Assembly (NCBI RefSeq): GCF_003323715.1
Contig: NZ_QOIN01000040.1
Location: 113,140 to 177,139 of the forward strand
Source: Streptomyces diacarni
Lineage (GTDB): Bacteria; Actinomycetota; Actinomycetes; Streptomycetales; Streptomycetaceae
Length of the DNA: 64,000 nucleotides
Direction: 5' to 3'
The translations under genes and the position numbers were made by a program. Shown one piece after another: positions 8,205-17,624 of the stretch. The first letter of the stretch is position 1. Each line of letters starts with the position of its first letter. The notes under the pieces were generated by a model. It saw only the letters and a program-made list of their open reading frames with translations. It had not been told where the DNA came from and did not search any database.

Positions 8205-8942
8205 ATGGACCGACAGACGCGCTCCCTCCTCGCCCACGCCGACCATCCGGTCGCGGCGCCGCTCGACGACTCCTCCGTGGACGGGCTGCTCGCGCGCGCC
8301 CTCGTCCGGGGTGACGAGCGCGTGCTGGACCTCGGCTGCGGTGAGGCCGCCTGGCTGCTGCGCGCCCTCGAGCGCCACCCGGGCGCGACAGGGACCGGCG
8401 TGGACGTCTCCGCGCCGGCGCTGGAGCGGGCCCGGCAGCGGGCCGAGCAGGCGGGCGTGACCGAGCGGCTGACGCTGCACCGCGCCGAGGCCGACGCGTT
8501 CACCGCGCCGCACGCCTACGACGCGGTGCTCAGCGTGGGCGCCACGCACGCGTTCGGCGGCCTGCCGCCCACCCTGGACGCCGCCGCCCGGCACCTGGCC
8601 CCCGGCGGGGCCGTGCTGGTGGGCGACGCCTACTGGGAGGGCGAACCGAGCGCGCGGGCGCGGGAGGTGCTGGGCGAGTACCAGGATCTGGCGGGCACGG
8701 TGGACGCGGTGACCGCCGACGGCTGGACGCCCGTGTACGCCCACCTGTCCACCCGCCACGAGTTGGACGACTACGAGTGGAACTGGACGGGTTCGCTCTC
8801 TCGTTGGGCGCTGGACCACCCCGGCTACCCCGACAGCGCGGAGGCGCTGCGCGCGGCGGCCGAACACCGGGACGAGTGGCTGCGCGACTACCGGGACAGC
8901 TTCGGCTTCCTGTGCCTGCTGCTGCGCCGCACGGCGGTCTGA
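8205..8942 (+). CDS. Class I SAM-dependent methyltransferase
   Basis: 245 residues with a Rossmann methyltransferase core. Motif I is VLDLGCGEAAWL near residue 42, followed by an acidic strand-2 end (GTGVDVSAPALERA) and motif IV-like AYDAVLSVGATHAFGG. The C-terminal half contains WTGSLSRWALDHPG, with no diagnostic substrate motif. The start at ATG 8205 lacks a clear ribosome site. The gene is monocistronic, converging on glyS with a strong terminator between them. The substrate is unknown; a small molecule is likely from size. Confidence 0.85.
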   Translation: MDRQTRSLLAHADHPVAAPLDDSSVDGLLARALVRGDERVLDLGCGEAAWLLRALERHPGATGTGVDVSAPALERARQRAEQAGVTERLTLHRAEADAFTAPHAYDAVLSVGATHAFGGLPPTLDAAARHLAPGGAVLVGDAYWEGEPSARAREVLGEYQDLAGTVDAVTADGWTPVYAHLSTRHELDDYEWNWTGSLSRWALDHPGYPDSAEALRAAAEHRDEWLRDYRDSFGFLCLLLRRTAV

Positions 8943-8966
8943 CGCGCACACGCGGACGCCACGGCG

Positions 8967-8993
8967 AAGGGCCCGGTGGGGAGCCGGGCCCTT
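8967..8993. terminator. Bidirectional terminator between methyltransferase and glyS
   Basis: AAGGGCCCGG (8967-8976) pairs perfectly with CCGGGCCCTT (8984-8993) across a 7-nt loop. The A and T ends give short U-tracts for transcripts in either direction, fitting convergent genes. Confidence 0.75.
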
Positions 8994-9015
8994 GGCGCGC
9001 GAGAGGTGAGGGCGT

Positions 9016-10398
<1,383 letters not shown>

Positions 10399-10554
10399 GG
10401 TGCTCTCTTCATTGACGGCGAGACGGAACCCTCAGATTACTGGGGAGCGAGGGGTGCTCAGCAAATCGGTTGGCCGCCCGTCCCGGGCGCGCGGGGCCGC
10501 TCACCCGCGACCCGTCGCGACCCTCCGTGTCGATCACGTAGCGCTAAGCTCTAG

Positions 10555-10592
10555 TTGACAATCGTTTCCATCTCTCGTGAAAATGAGTGTCA
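10555..10592 (+). promoter_or_regulatory. Two Zur boxes over the znuA promoter
   Basis: Two 15-mers match the actinobacterial Zur box TGAAAATGATTTTCA as I know it: TGACAATCGTTTCCA at 10556-10570 and TGAAAATGAGTGTCA at 10578-10592, centres 22 bp apart. The first covers the -35 TTGACA (10555-10560) and the second covers the -10 (GAAAAT, 10579-10584). Zinc-loaded Zur, encoded at the end of this cluster, would block initiation. Confidence 0.8.
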
Positions 10593-11608
10593 TGAACACC
10601 GGTCCTCGCCTCCCTCGCCTCATACGTACCAGCGCCGCTCTCACCGCCCTCGGCGCCGGCGCCCTCACCCTGGCCGCGTGCGGCAGCGGGGCCGGGGACG
10701 ACGGCAAGGTGCACGTGGCGGCCTCCTTCTATCCGATGGCGTACCTCGCGCAGCAGATCGGCGGGGACCGCGTCGAGGTCGAGAACCTCACCCAGCCCGG
10801 CACCGAGCCGCACGACCTGGAGCTGAGCCCGAAGCAGACGGGGCAGCTCAGCGAAGCCGACATGATCGTCTACCTCAAGGGGCTCCAGCCCGCCGTGGAC
10901 GAGGCCGTCGAGCAGTCGGGCGTCGAGAACATCGCCGAGGCCACCTCCTTCACCACCCTGGAGAAGCACGGCACCGACGTGCACGGGGAGGAGGACCACG
11001 AGCACGGCGGCGAGGAAGGACACGAGGGGCACGACGAGGGCCACGAGGGCCACGAGGGGCACGAGGGGCACGACCACGGTGACGAGACCGGCGGCGACCC
11101 GCACGTGTGGCTCGACCCCGTCCGCTACGCGGAGGTCGCCGAGGGCGTCGGCAAGCAGCTCCAGAAGGCCGACCCCGACCACAAGGACGAGTACAAGAAG
11201 AACACCGAAGCGCTCGTTGAGAAGCTGGGCACGCTGGACGAGGAGTTCAAGGACGGCCTCAAGGGCAAGAAGACCGACACCTTCATCACCACCCACGCCG
11301 CCTTCGGCTACCTCGCCGAGCGCTACGGCCTGCACGAGGAGGCCGTGGCCGGCATCGACCCCGAGTCCGAGCCCAGCGCGGCCCGGATGAAGGAGCTGCA
11401 CGACGTCGCGAAGAAGGACGAGGTGGACACCGTCTTCTTCGAGAACAACGCCAGCGACAAGACCGCCAAGACCCTCGCGGGCGACCTCAACCTGAAGACG
11501 GCGGTGCTCAGCCCACTGGAGAGCGTCAAGAACCCCAAGACGCAGGACTACTTCTCCGTGATGCACCAGAACCTGACCGCGCTCAAGACCGCGCTCGGCG
11601 CGCAGTGA
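10592..11608 (+). CDS. znuA: Zinc ABC transporter substrate-binding lipoprotein
   Basis: 338 residues. The lipoprotein signal has an Arg-containing N-region, a hydrophobic core and lipobox TLAAC near residue 28. The cluster A-I/ZnuA fold follows, with ligand histidines in GTEPHDLEL, GGDPHVWLD and FITTHAAFGY. Between the first two lies an acidic His-rich loop (about residues 126-170, repeats of GHEGHEGHD), the zinc-specificity hallmark of ZnuA. The start is taken as ATG 10592 because transcription should begin there; GTG 10577 and ATG 10583 lie inside the promoter. It is the first gene of the Zur-controlled zinc uptake operon. Confidence 0.93.
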   Translation: MNTGPRLPRLIRTSAALTALGAGALTLAACGSGAGDDGKVHVAASFYPMAYLAQQIGGDRVEVENLTQPGTEPHDLELSPKQTGQLSEADMIVYLKGLQPAVDEAVEQSGVENIAEATSFTTLEKHGTDVHGEEDHEHGGEEGHEGHDEGHEGHEGHEGHDHGDETGGDPHVWLDPVRYAEVAEGVGKQLQKADPDHKDEYKKNTEALVEKLGTLDEEFKDGLKGKKTDTFITTHAAFGYLAERYGLHEEAVAGIDPESEPSAARMKELHDVAKKDEVDTVFFENNASDKTAKTLAGDLNLKTAVLSPLESVKNPKTQDYFSVMHQNLTALKTALGAQ

Positions 11609-11620
11609 GGACATGAAGGC

Positions 11621-12421
11621 ATGACGACGAAGCCGACGGCGGACCGCGAGCGGCCCGCCATAGCCGACGCCCCGCCCGCCGTCGCACTGCGCGGGGCGAC
11701 CGCCTCGCTGGGCGGGCGGCCCGTGCTGCGCGGCGTGGACCTGACGGTGGCGCGCGGCGAGACGGTCGCGCTGCTGGGGGCCAACGGCTCGGGCAAGTCC
11801 ACCACCATCCGTGCCGTCCTCGGCCAGGTGCCGCTCACCGGCGGCACGCTGGAGCTGTTCGGCACCCCCTTCGCCCGCTTCCGCCGCTGGCAGCGGCTCG
11901 GCTACGTACCGCAGCGCTCCACCGCGGCGGCCGGGGTCCCGGCGACCGTGCGGGAAGTGGTGGCGGCCGGCCGGCTCGCCCGGCGCCGCTTCGGCCCGCT
12001 CGGCCGCGAGGACAAGGCCGCCGTGCGGCACGCCCTCGACCAGGTGGGCATGGCCGAGCGGATCAAGGACCCGGTGGACGCGCTCTCCGGCGGCCAGCAC
12101 CAGCGGGTGCTGATCGCCCGCGCGCTGGCCGCCGAGCCCGAACTGCTGATCATGGACGAGCCGTTGGCCGGCGTGGACGTCGGCAACCAGGAGGCGCTGG
12201 CCGACACCCTGCGCCGGCAGGTGGAGGCGGGCACCTCCGTGCTGCTGGTGCTGCACGAGCTGGGCCCGCTCGCGCCGCTCATCGACCGGGCCGTGGTGCT
12301 GCGCGACGGGCAGGTCGAACGGGTGGAGAACCCCGACCGGCTGCACGACCTGGCCTGCCACCCGCACGGCGCCGAACCCGCCGAGGCCGCACCGAAGATC
12401 GAGACGGGGCTGCTCACATGA
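11621..12421 (+). CDS. znuC: Zinc ABC transporter ATP-binding protein
   Basis: 266-residue ABC ATPase. It has Walker A GANGSGKST near residue 54, ABC signature LSGGQHQR, Walker B LLIMDEP and a switch histidine in LVLHELG. GAAGG precedes ATG 11621 by 4-5 nt, 12 nt after znuA. It overlaps znuB by 4 nt (ATGA). It energises Zn(II) import together with ZnuA and ZnuB. Confidence 0.93.
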   Translation: MTTKPTADRERPAIADAPPAVALRGATASLGGRPVLRGVDLTVARGETVALLGANGSGKSTTIRAVLGQVPLTGGTLELFGTPFARFRRWQRLGYVPQRSTAAAGVPATVREVVAAGRLARRRFGPLGREDKAAVRHALDQVGMAERIKDPVDALSGGQHQRVLIARALAAEPELLIMDEPLAGVDVGNQEALADTLRRQVEAGTSVLLVLHELGPLAPLIDRAVVLRDGQVERVENPDRLHDLACHPHGAEPAEAAPKIETGLLT

Positions 12422-13398
12422 TCGAGATGCTGAACTTCGCCTTCATGCAGCGCGCGCTGCTCGCCGCGCTGCTCGTGGGCATCGCCGCGCCCGCCGTGGG
12501 CATCTACCTGGTGCAGCGGCGTCAGGCCATCATGGGCGACGGCATCGGGCACGTCGCGCTGACCGGCGTGGCGCTGGGCTTCCTGCTGAGCGCCAACCCG
12601 GTGTGGATGGCCGTGCTCGTCTCCTCGCTGGGCGCGATCGCGATGGAGCTGATCCGCTGGTACGGCAAGGCGCGCGGGGACATCGCGCTGGCCATGCTGT
12701 TCTACGGCGGCATGGCGGGCGGCGTCATGATCATCAACCTGGCCCCGAACGGGTCCAACGCCAACCTGACCACGTACCTGTTCGGCTCCATCACCACCGT
12801 CTCCGCCGAGGACATCGTCGCCATCGTCGGCCTGTCGGTCTTCGTGCTGCTCGTCTCCCTCGGCCTGCGCCGTCAGCTGTTCGCGATCTGCCAGGACGAG
12901 GAGTTCGCGCGGGTCACCGGGCTGCCCGTGCGGCTGCTGAACCTGCTGCTGGCCGTGACGGCCGCGGTGACGGTCACCGTGGCGATGCGGGTCGTCGGAC
13001 TGCTGCTGGTCAGCGCGTTGATGGTGATCCCGGTGGCCGCCGCCCAGCAGGCCACCCGCGGTTTCGCGGCCACCCTGGGGCTGTCGGTCGGCTTCGGCGT
13101 CGTCGTCACCCTCTCGGGGACGGTGACCTCCTACTTCGTCGACGTGCCGCCAGGGGCCAGCATCGTCGTCCTGGCCATCGTCCTCTTCGGCGTCGTCACC
13201 GCGCTCGCCGCGCCGCTGGCCCGGCGGCGCTTCCGGGCCGCGCATCCCGGGGGCACCGGCGGGAAAGACTCCCGAGAGGACCTGAGGGGGGAGGGAGGGG
13301 ACGCCTCGGAGGCGGACGGCGGTAAGGCCGCCACCGGCGCCCGTGGCGGTGTGCGCACCGACGGCGCGGCCGGCACGGATCGTCCCTCCAGGGTGTAA
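12418..13398 (+). CDS. znuB: Zinc ABC transporter membrane permease
   Basis: 326 residues, ABC-3 family, with about eight membrane helices up to residue ~275. Recognisable stretches are RRQAIMGDGIGHVALTGVAL near residue 35 and FAICQDEEFARVTGLPV, the coupling region. After the last helix there is an unusual ~50-residue hydrophilic tail rich in Gly, Asp and Arg, without predicted structure. The ATGA overlap with znuC indicates translational coupling. Confidence 0.92.
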   Translation: MIEMLNFAFMQRALLAALLVGIAAPAVGIYLVQRRQAIMGDGIGHVALTGVALGFLLSANPVWMAVLVSSLGAIAMELIRWYGKARGDIALAMLFYGGMAGGVMIINLAPNGSNANLTTYLFGSITTVSAEDIVAIVGLSVFVLLVSLGLRRQLFAICQDEEFARVTGLPVRLLNLLLAVTAAVTVTVAMRVVGLLLVSALMVIPVAAAQQATRGFAATLGLSVGFGVVVTLSGTVTSYFVDVPPGASIVVLAIVLFGVVTALAAPLARRRFRAAHPGGTGGKDSREDLRGEGGDASEADGGKAATGARGGVRTDGAAGTDRPSRV

Positions 13399-13507
13399 TA
13401 CCCGCGCTCCGGGTGCGCCTGGCACAATGGGTCGTCGCGAACGCCGTGCAGAATCGGAGTCCCCGCCCGGCGACTCCCCGGAGCCGACGAACGTAAGGAG
13501 CCAGAGC

Positions 13508-13921
13508 GTGACCACCGCAGGTCCCCCTGTACGCGGCCGGTCGACCCGGCAGCGCGCCGCCGTCTCCGCCGCGCTCGCAGAGGTCGAGGAGTTCCGCAGC
13601 GCCCAGGAACTGCACGACATGCTCAAGCACCGCGGCGATTCGGTGGGGCTCACCACGGTCTACCGCACGCTCCAGTCCCTCGCCGACGCCGGCGAGGTCG
13701 ACGTGCTGCGCACGGACGAGGGCGAGGCCGTCTACCGCCGCTGCCACAGCGACGACCACCACCATCACCTGGTCTGCCGCGCCTGCGGCAAGGCCGTCGA
13801 GGTCGAGGGCCCCGCCGTCGAGAAGTGGGCCGCCGCCGTCGCCGCCGAGCACGGCTTCGTCGACGTCGGCCACACGGTCGAGATCTTCGGCACCTGCGGG
13901 GAGTGCGCCAGGGGACGGTAG
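13508..13921 (+). CDS. zur: Fur-family zinc uptake regulator Zur
   Basis: 137 residues. The winged helix reads GRSTRQRAAVSAALAEVEEF, then VGLTTVYRTLQSLADAGEVD for DNA recognition. Metal ligands include HSDDHHHHLVC with CRAC, the C-terminal CGEC (a structural CxxC pair) and additional His. GTG 13508 is chosen over the longer frame because AAGGAG lies 7 nt upstream. A position directly after znuACB supports a Zur rather than Fur assignment. The stop codon lies in a 10-nt duplicated segment (13916-13925 and 13943-13952) that supplies an in-frame backup TAG. Confidence 0.92.
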   Translation: MTTAGPPVRGRSTRQRAAVSAALAEVEEFRSAQELHDMLKHRGDSVGLTTVYRTLQSLADAGEVDVLRTDEGEAVYRRCHSDDHHHHLVCRACGKAVEVEGPAVEKWAAAVAAEHGFVDVGHTVEIFGTCGECARGR

Positions 13922-13980
13922 CGCGCGGGGTCCGCCACGGAGCGGTAGCGCGGAGTGTCCCCCACCGGGCGGTGGCGCCG

Positions 13981-14754
13981 TCAGGCCCGGCGCTCGATGA
14001 GGGCCTGCGTCCCGTCCAGTACCAGGGCCAGGCCGAACGCGAAGTCGGCGCTGCCCTCGCTCTCCTCCTCCTCGAAGGCCGTCTCCACCTCGCCCGAGGC
14101 GAGCATCTCCTTGATGGCGGGGAAGTCACCGGTCGCGGTCAGCTGCGTGAGCAGGCGCCAGTAGCGCGGCTCCAGCTCCTCCCAGTCGGCGCCGCCTTCC
14201 CCGCCGGCCGACTCGGCGATGTCCGCGAGCAGTGAGACGCTGCTGCGGACGTAGCCGTTGAGCGTGATGAGCACGCCCAGCTTCTCCTCCGCGTCGAGCC
14301 CTGTCGCGCGCAGGCATCCCAGTGCCAGCTCCATCCACTCGACGCTGTGGGGGCTCAGCGGAGGGGTGGAGATCGGGATGCGGACCATCCACAGGTGGCG
14401 GCTGAGCACGTCGCGGTACGCGCGGGCCCAGTGCTCCAGCCCGGCGCGCCAGCCCTCCTCGGGTGCGGGTCCCGGCGGCGGGGTGCCGGCCGCTTCGTCC
14501 TCCATGAGGATCAGCAGGTCGTTCTTGCCCTCGACGTAGCGGTAGAGCGCCATCGTGGAGACGCCGACCTCGGTGGCGACACGGCTCATGGACACGGCGC
14601 CCAGCCCCTCGGCGTCGGCGACCGCGATGGCCGCCCGCACGATCCGCGCCACGTCCAGACCGCGCGCGGGCCCTCTGCCAGGGCGCTCGCGCAGGCCCCA
14701 GGCGGCTGCCACCCCGGCCGGGAGGCCGTTCTGTGCGGTCCGCTGCTTCGCCAT
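13981..14754 (-). CDS. TetR family repressor with tetracycline-repressor-like C-terminal domain
   Basis: 257 residues. The helix-turn-helix is at about residues 35-80 (IVRAAIAVADAEGLGAVSMS, then VSTMALYRYVEGKNDLL). The C-terminal domain has the TetR_C_1-type layout, with GWRAGLEHWARAYRDVL and a long last helix. The start at ATG 14754 has GGCGGAG immediately upstream. It is divergent from a Drr-like ABC exporter across a long inverted repeat and probably represses that exporter. Confidence 0.88.
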   Translation of the reverse strand: MAKQRTAQNGLPAGVAAAWGLRERPGRGPARGLDVARIVRAAIAVADAEGLGAVSMSRVATEVGVSTMALYRYVEGKNDLLILMEDEAAGTPPPGPAPEEGWRAGLEHWARAYRDVLSRHLWMVRIPISTPPLSPHSVEWMELALGCLRATGLDAEEKLGVLITLNGYVRSSVSLLADIAESAGGEGGADWEELEPRYWRLLTQLTATGDFPAIKEMLASGEVETAFEEEESEGSADFAFGLALVLDGTQALIERRA

Positions 14755-14790
14755 TCTCCGCCTTCCGCTTGCTTCCTGACCCCCGCACCG

Positions 14791-14845
14791 TGTATAGCAT
14801 ACGCTGTAACGTATATGGCATACGCAGTAGCGCGTATGAGATACA
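14791..14845. promoter_or_regulatory. Inverted-repeat operator between TetR and ABC exporter genes
   Basis: TGTATAGCATACGC (14791-14804) and GCGTATGAGATACA (14832-14845) form an inverted repeat with 12 of 14 positions matching. A further GCATACGC copy at 14818-14825 repeats the core 21 bp from the first. The block is much more AT-rich than its surroundings and holds both promoters. Confidence 0.6.
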
Positions 14846-14863
14846 CAGAGAGGGGGGCCTGCC

Positions 14864-15814
14864 ATGACTGCCACGCATGCACGTCCTGATGCCGACTGGG
14901 CGATCGAGGCCCGGGGACTGAGCAAGGCCTACGGCTCCGTGCCCGTACTGGAAAACCTGGACCTGCGCGTCCGGCGCGGCAGCGTCTACGCGCTGCTCGG
15001 GCCGAACGGGGCGGGCAAGACCACCACCGTGCGCATCCTCGCCACGCTGACCCGCGCCGACGCGGGACAGGCGCGCGTCGCGGGCCACGATGTGGTCGCC
15101 GAGCGGTCGCGGGTGCGCCGCTCCATCAGCCTGACCGGGCAGTACGCGGCGCTCGACGAGGAACAGACAGGACGGGAGAACCTGCGCATGATGGCGGCAC
15201 TGCGCGGCCACTCACGCAAGGCCGCCGCCCACCGCGCCGACCAGCTCCTGGAGCGGTTCGGCCTCACCGAGGCACAGGGCCGCCGGGTCGCCACCTACTC
15301 GGGCGGCATGCGCCGGCGGCTGGACATCGCGGCGGGCCTCGTCGGCGACCCGCAGGTGGTCTTCCTCGACGAGCCGACCACGGGACTCGACCCGCGCAGC
15401 CGCCGCACGATGTGGGCAGCGGTCGGAGCGCTCACGGCGGCCGGCGTCACCGTCCTGTTGACCACGCAGTACCTGGAGGAGGCCGACCAACTGGCCGACC
15501 GGGTGGCCGTACTCGACCGGGGCCGGGTGAGTGCCGAGGGCACCCCGGCAGAGTTGAAGAAGACCGTCGCGGCCCAGCGCCTCGACCTGACCATGGCGGG
15601 CCACGAGGCGTACGAGGCGATGGCCGCGCGACTGGCCGGACGGCTGCTGCACAAGGCGCCGGAGGAACTGCTGCTGGGCGTCGCGACGGACGGCAGCGCC
15701 GCGCACGTGCGGGCCCTGCTCGACGAACTGGACCCCGCGCGCGCCGAGGTGGAGCGCTTCGCCCTGCACAGTGCCACGCTCGACGACGTCTTCATGGAGC
15801 TGACCCATGAGTGA
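14864..15814 (+). CDS. Daunorubicin-resistance-type ABC transporter ATPase (DrrA-like)
   Basis: 316 residues. It has Walker A GPNGAGKTT near residue 47, signature YSGGMRRRLDIA, Walker B VVFLDEPTTGLDPRSR, and the C-terminal DrrA extension with a final LDDVFMELT, which is characteristic of the DrrA subfamily. The ribosome site GAGAGGGGGG precedes ATG 14864. It overlaps the permease gene by 8 nt. With the permease it should form a small-molecule exporter; there is no biosynthetic cluster nearby, so a general drug-resistance role is more likely than self-resistance. Confidence 0.92.
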   Translation: MTATHARPDADWAIEARGLSKAYGSVPVLENLDLRVRRGSVYALLGPNGAGKTTTVRILATLTRADAGQARVAGHDVVAERSRVRRSISLTGQYAALDEEQTGRENLRMMAALRGHSRKAAAHRADQLLERFGLTEAQGRRVATYSGGMRRRLDIAAGLVGDPQVVFLDEPTTGLDPRSRRTMWAAVGALTAAGVTVLLTTQYLEEADQLADRVAVLDRGRVSAEGTPAELKKTVAAQRLDLTMAGHEAYEAMAARLAGRLLHKAPEELLLGVATDGSAAHVRALLDELDPARAEVERFALHSATLDDVFMELTHE

Positions 15815-16553
15815 GTACGCCATCCTCGCGAGCCGGTCCATCCGGCTGACCCGCCGCAACCCGGACGCGGTGATCACGGCCCTGGTGCTGCCGGTGCTGC
15901 TGATGCTGGTGTTCGTCTACTTCTTCGGCGGCGCCATCGAGACCAGCACCGGAAAGTACGTCACCTACGTGGCACCCGGCGTGCTGATCCTGTGCGCGGG
16001 CTACGGCGCGTCCATGACGGCCACCACCGTCTCGAACGACATGACGGGCGGCATCATCGACCGCTTCCGCTCCATGGACACCAGCAGCACCGCCGTACTG
16101 GCCGGGCACGTCGCCGCCAGCGTGGCCCGCAACGCGGCGGCCACGGCCGCCGTTTTGGGCGTCGCCTTCGCCATCGGCTTCCGCCCGCACGCGGGGACCG
16201 GCCAGTGGCTGGCCGCCGTCTCCATCCTGCTCGCCTACATCACCACCCTCTCCTGGCTCGGCGCGGCGGCGGGACTCTTGGCCAAGACCCCGGAGGCGGC
16301 GAGCGGCTTCACGTTCGTGATGCTCTTCCTGCCCTACCCCAGCAGCGCGTTCGTACCGGTCGAGACGATGCCCGCGTGGCTGCACGGCTTCGCCGAGAAC
16401 CAGCCGGTGACCCCCGTCATCGAATCCCTGCGCGGGCTGCTGCTGGACCAGCCGACCGGCAACAGCCCCTGGCTCGCCCTCGCGTGGTGCGGCGGCCTGC
16501 TCGCGGTCACCCTGCCGGTGTGCGCGGCGCTGTACCGCAGGCGTACCGCCTGA
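15807..16553 (+). CDS. ABC-2 type exporter permease (DrrB-like)
   Basis: 248 residues with six predicted membrane helices, the normal ABC-2 layout. Family segments include TRRNPDAVITALVLPVLLML at TM1, YVTYVAPGVLIL, and PSSAFVPVETMPAWL before TM6. It overlaps the ATPase gene by 8 nt (ATGAGTGA), so expression is coupled. It is the membrane partner of the DrrA-like ATPase. Confidence 0.9.
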   Translation: MSEYAILASRSIRLTRRNPDAVITALVLPVLLMLVFVYFFGGAIETSTGKYVTYVAPGVLILCAGYGASMTATTVSNDMTGGIIDRFRSMDTSSTAVLAGHVAASVARNAAATAAVLGVAFAIGFRPHAGTGQWLAAVSILLAYITTLSWLGAAAGLLAKTPEAASGFTFVMLFLPYPSSAFVPVETMPAWLHGFAENQPVTPVIESLRGLLLDQPTGNSPWLALAWCGGLLAVTLPVCAALYRRRTA

Positions 16554-16563
16554 CGGAGGCGGC

Positions 16564-16582
16564 GGCCCGCGCCTGCCGGGCC
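16564..16582. terminator. Stem-loop after the ABC exporter operon
   Basis: GGCCCG (16564-16569) pairs with CGGGCC (16577-16582) over a 7-nt loop, 11 nt after the permease stop and before the end of the convergent TetR gene. A C7/G6 run follows. Weak but well placed. Confidence 0.35.
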
Positions 16583-16600
16583 CCCCCGGGGGGCGGGGGC

Positions 16601-17248
16601 TCACGCGCCGGAGGTCTGCCCGGACGTCGTCCAGTGGCGGCGGCCCAGGCTGATGAGGTGGAGCTGGCGGCGGGCCGTGTGCGCGACCGCCTCGGATGCG
16701 GGGCCGTCGCCCTGGGCGGCCTCCAGGAACGCGGAGGCCGTCATCACCATGTTGTCGACGTACGTCTCCCCCAGCATGCGCAGATCCTCGGTGCTCCAGC
16801 CGCGGGAGACCTCGTCCTCGGCCAGCAGCCCGGCCACCTCCGCGGCGAAGCGGTCGAGTTCGGCGGCGATGGCGGTGCGGACGGCGGCCACCCCGCCGTG
16901 CCGCTCGCTGGCCACGAACCGGATGTGCTCGGGGTGCGCCCGCACATACGCGGCGATGGCGCCGACGAGGTGGTCGATGCGCTCGGCGTCCTCGGTGTGC
17001 TCGGTCAGCCCGCTCCGTATCACCTCGTGCAGGCTGCCGAGCGACTCCTCGACGAGGGCGACGCCGAGGTCGGAGACGTCGCGGAAGTGCCGGTAGAACG
17101 CCGCGGGTGAGATACCCACGGCCCGGGTGATCTCCCGCAGACCGAGGCTGCTGAGGCTCTGCTCCTTGAGCAGACCGAGGCCCGCGTCGAGCAGGGCGCG
17201 GCGCGTCCTGGCCTTCTGGAGGTCCCGTTGCGAGGGGGTGGTGCTCAT
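16601..17248 (-). CDS. TetR family regulator (FabR-like)
   Basis: 215 residues. The helix-turn-helix is at about residues 10-60 (RRALLDAGLGLL, then VGISPAAFYRHFRDVSDLG). The PAAFYRHF recognition helix and C-terminal region resemble the FabR branch, which controls membrane lipid genes in other bacteria. It is divergent from a 53-codon membrane protein gene, with a perfect inverted repeat between them. The target is inferred; no lipid gene is adjacent. Confidence 0.82.
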   Translation of the reverse strand: MSTTPSQRDLQKARTRRALLDAGLGLLKEQSLSSLGLREITRAVGISPAAFYRHFRDVSDLGVALVEESLGSLHEVIRSGLTEHTEDAERIDHLVGAIAAYVRAHPEHIRFVASERHGGVAAVRTAIAAELDRFAAEVAGLLAEDEVSRGWSTEDLRMLGETYVDNMVMTASAFLEAAQGDGPASEAVAHTARRQLHLISLGRRHWTTSGQTSGA

Positions 17249-17300
17249 GGGTTCAGTAAACAGTTGTGTGCCGGGCGCCGCAATGGGGTACTCTCAGACT

Positions 17301-17332
17301 CAGTGAACAGTTGTCACCACACTTGTTCACTG
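17301..17332. promoter_or_regulatory. Perfect inverted repeat upstream of the small membrane protein gene
   Basis: CAGTGAACA (17301-17309) and TGTTCACTG (17324-17332) are exact reverse complements with a 14-nt spacer. A related half-site CAGTAAACAG lies at 17254-17263 next to the regulator start. This is the probable operator for the divergent FabR-like protein. Confidence 0.6.
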
Positions 17333-17364
17333 GAACTTCCGTATCCGTTCGGAGAGAGGGACCC

Positions 17365-17526
17365 ATGCTCTTCCTCGTCGCAGCGTTCCTCCTGCTCGGC
17401 GTCCTGGTGGGCCCACCCGCGCACCTGCCGCCGGCCGTGAGCCTGACCGCAGCCGCGGTCATCGCCGCCTGGCTGCTCGTCTTCGCCGTGCGCGAGCGCC
17501 ACCGCCGCCACAGGCGACACAGCTGA
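17365..17526 (+). CDS. Small two-helix membrane protein
   Basis: 53 residues. MLFLVAAFLLLGVLVG forms a first helix and VSLTAAAVIAAWLLVFAV a second, followed by a basic RERHRRHRRHS tail that predicts the C-terminus inside. GGAGAGAGGG precedes ATG 17365 by about 4 nt. It is downstream of a perfect operator-like repeat and divergent from the FabR-like regulator. No family is recognised. Confidence 0.65.
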   Translation: MLFLVAAFLLLGVLVGPPAHLPPAVSLTAAAVIAAWLLVFAVRERHRRHRRHS

Positions 17527-17573
17527 GGCCCGGGGACCCCGGGCCCGACAGACACCGGGCCACCGGGCTCCTC

Positions 17574-17602
17574 GGCCCGAGCCCCGAGCCCCGAGCCCCG
17601 AG
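17574..17602. repeat. Heptamer repeat (GCCCCGA), about four copies
   Basis: GCCCCGA occurs three times in a row from 17581, preceded by a degenerate copy, just before the AAGGAG of the next gene. A slippage-prone simple repeat; function unknown. Confidence 0.5.
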
Positions 17603-17624
17603 AGACCAAGGAGCTGAGCCGACC

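Noticed and set aside
13922..13980. Hairpin CCACC/GGTGG between zur and the convergent TetR gene as terminator
   Set aside because: The stem is only five base pairs and the region is dominated by the stop-codon duplication, so I do not call it.
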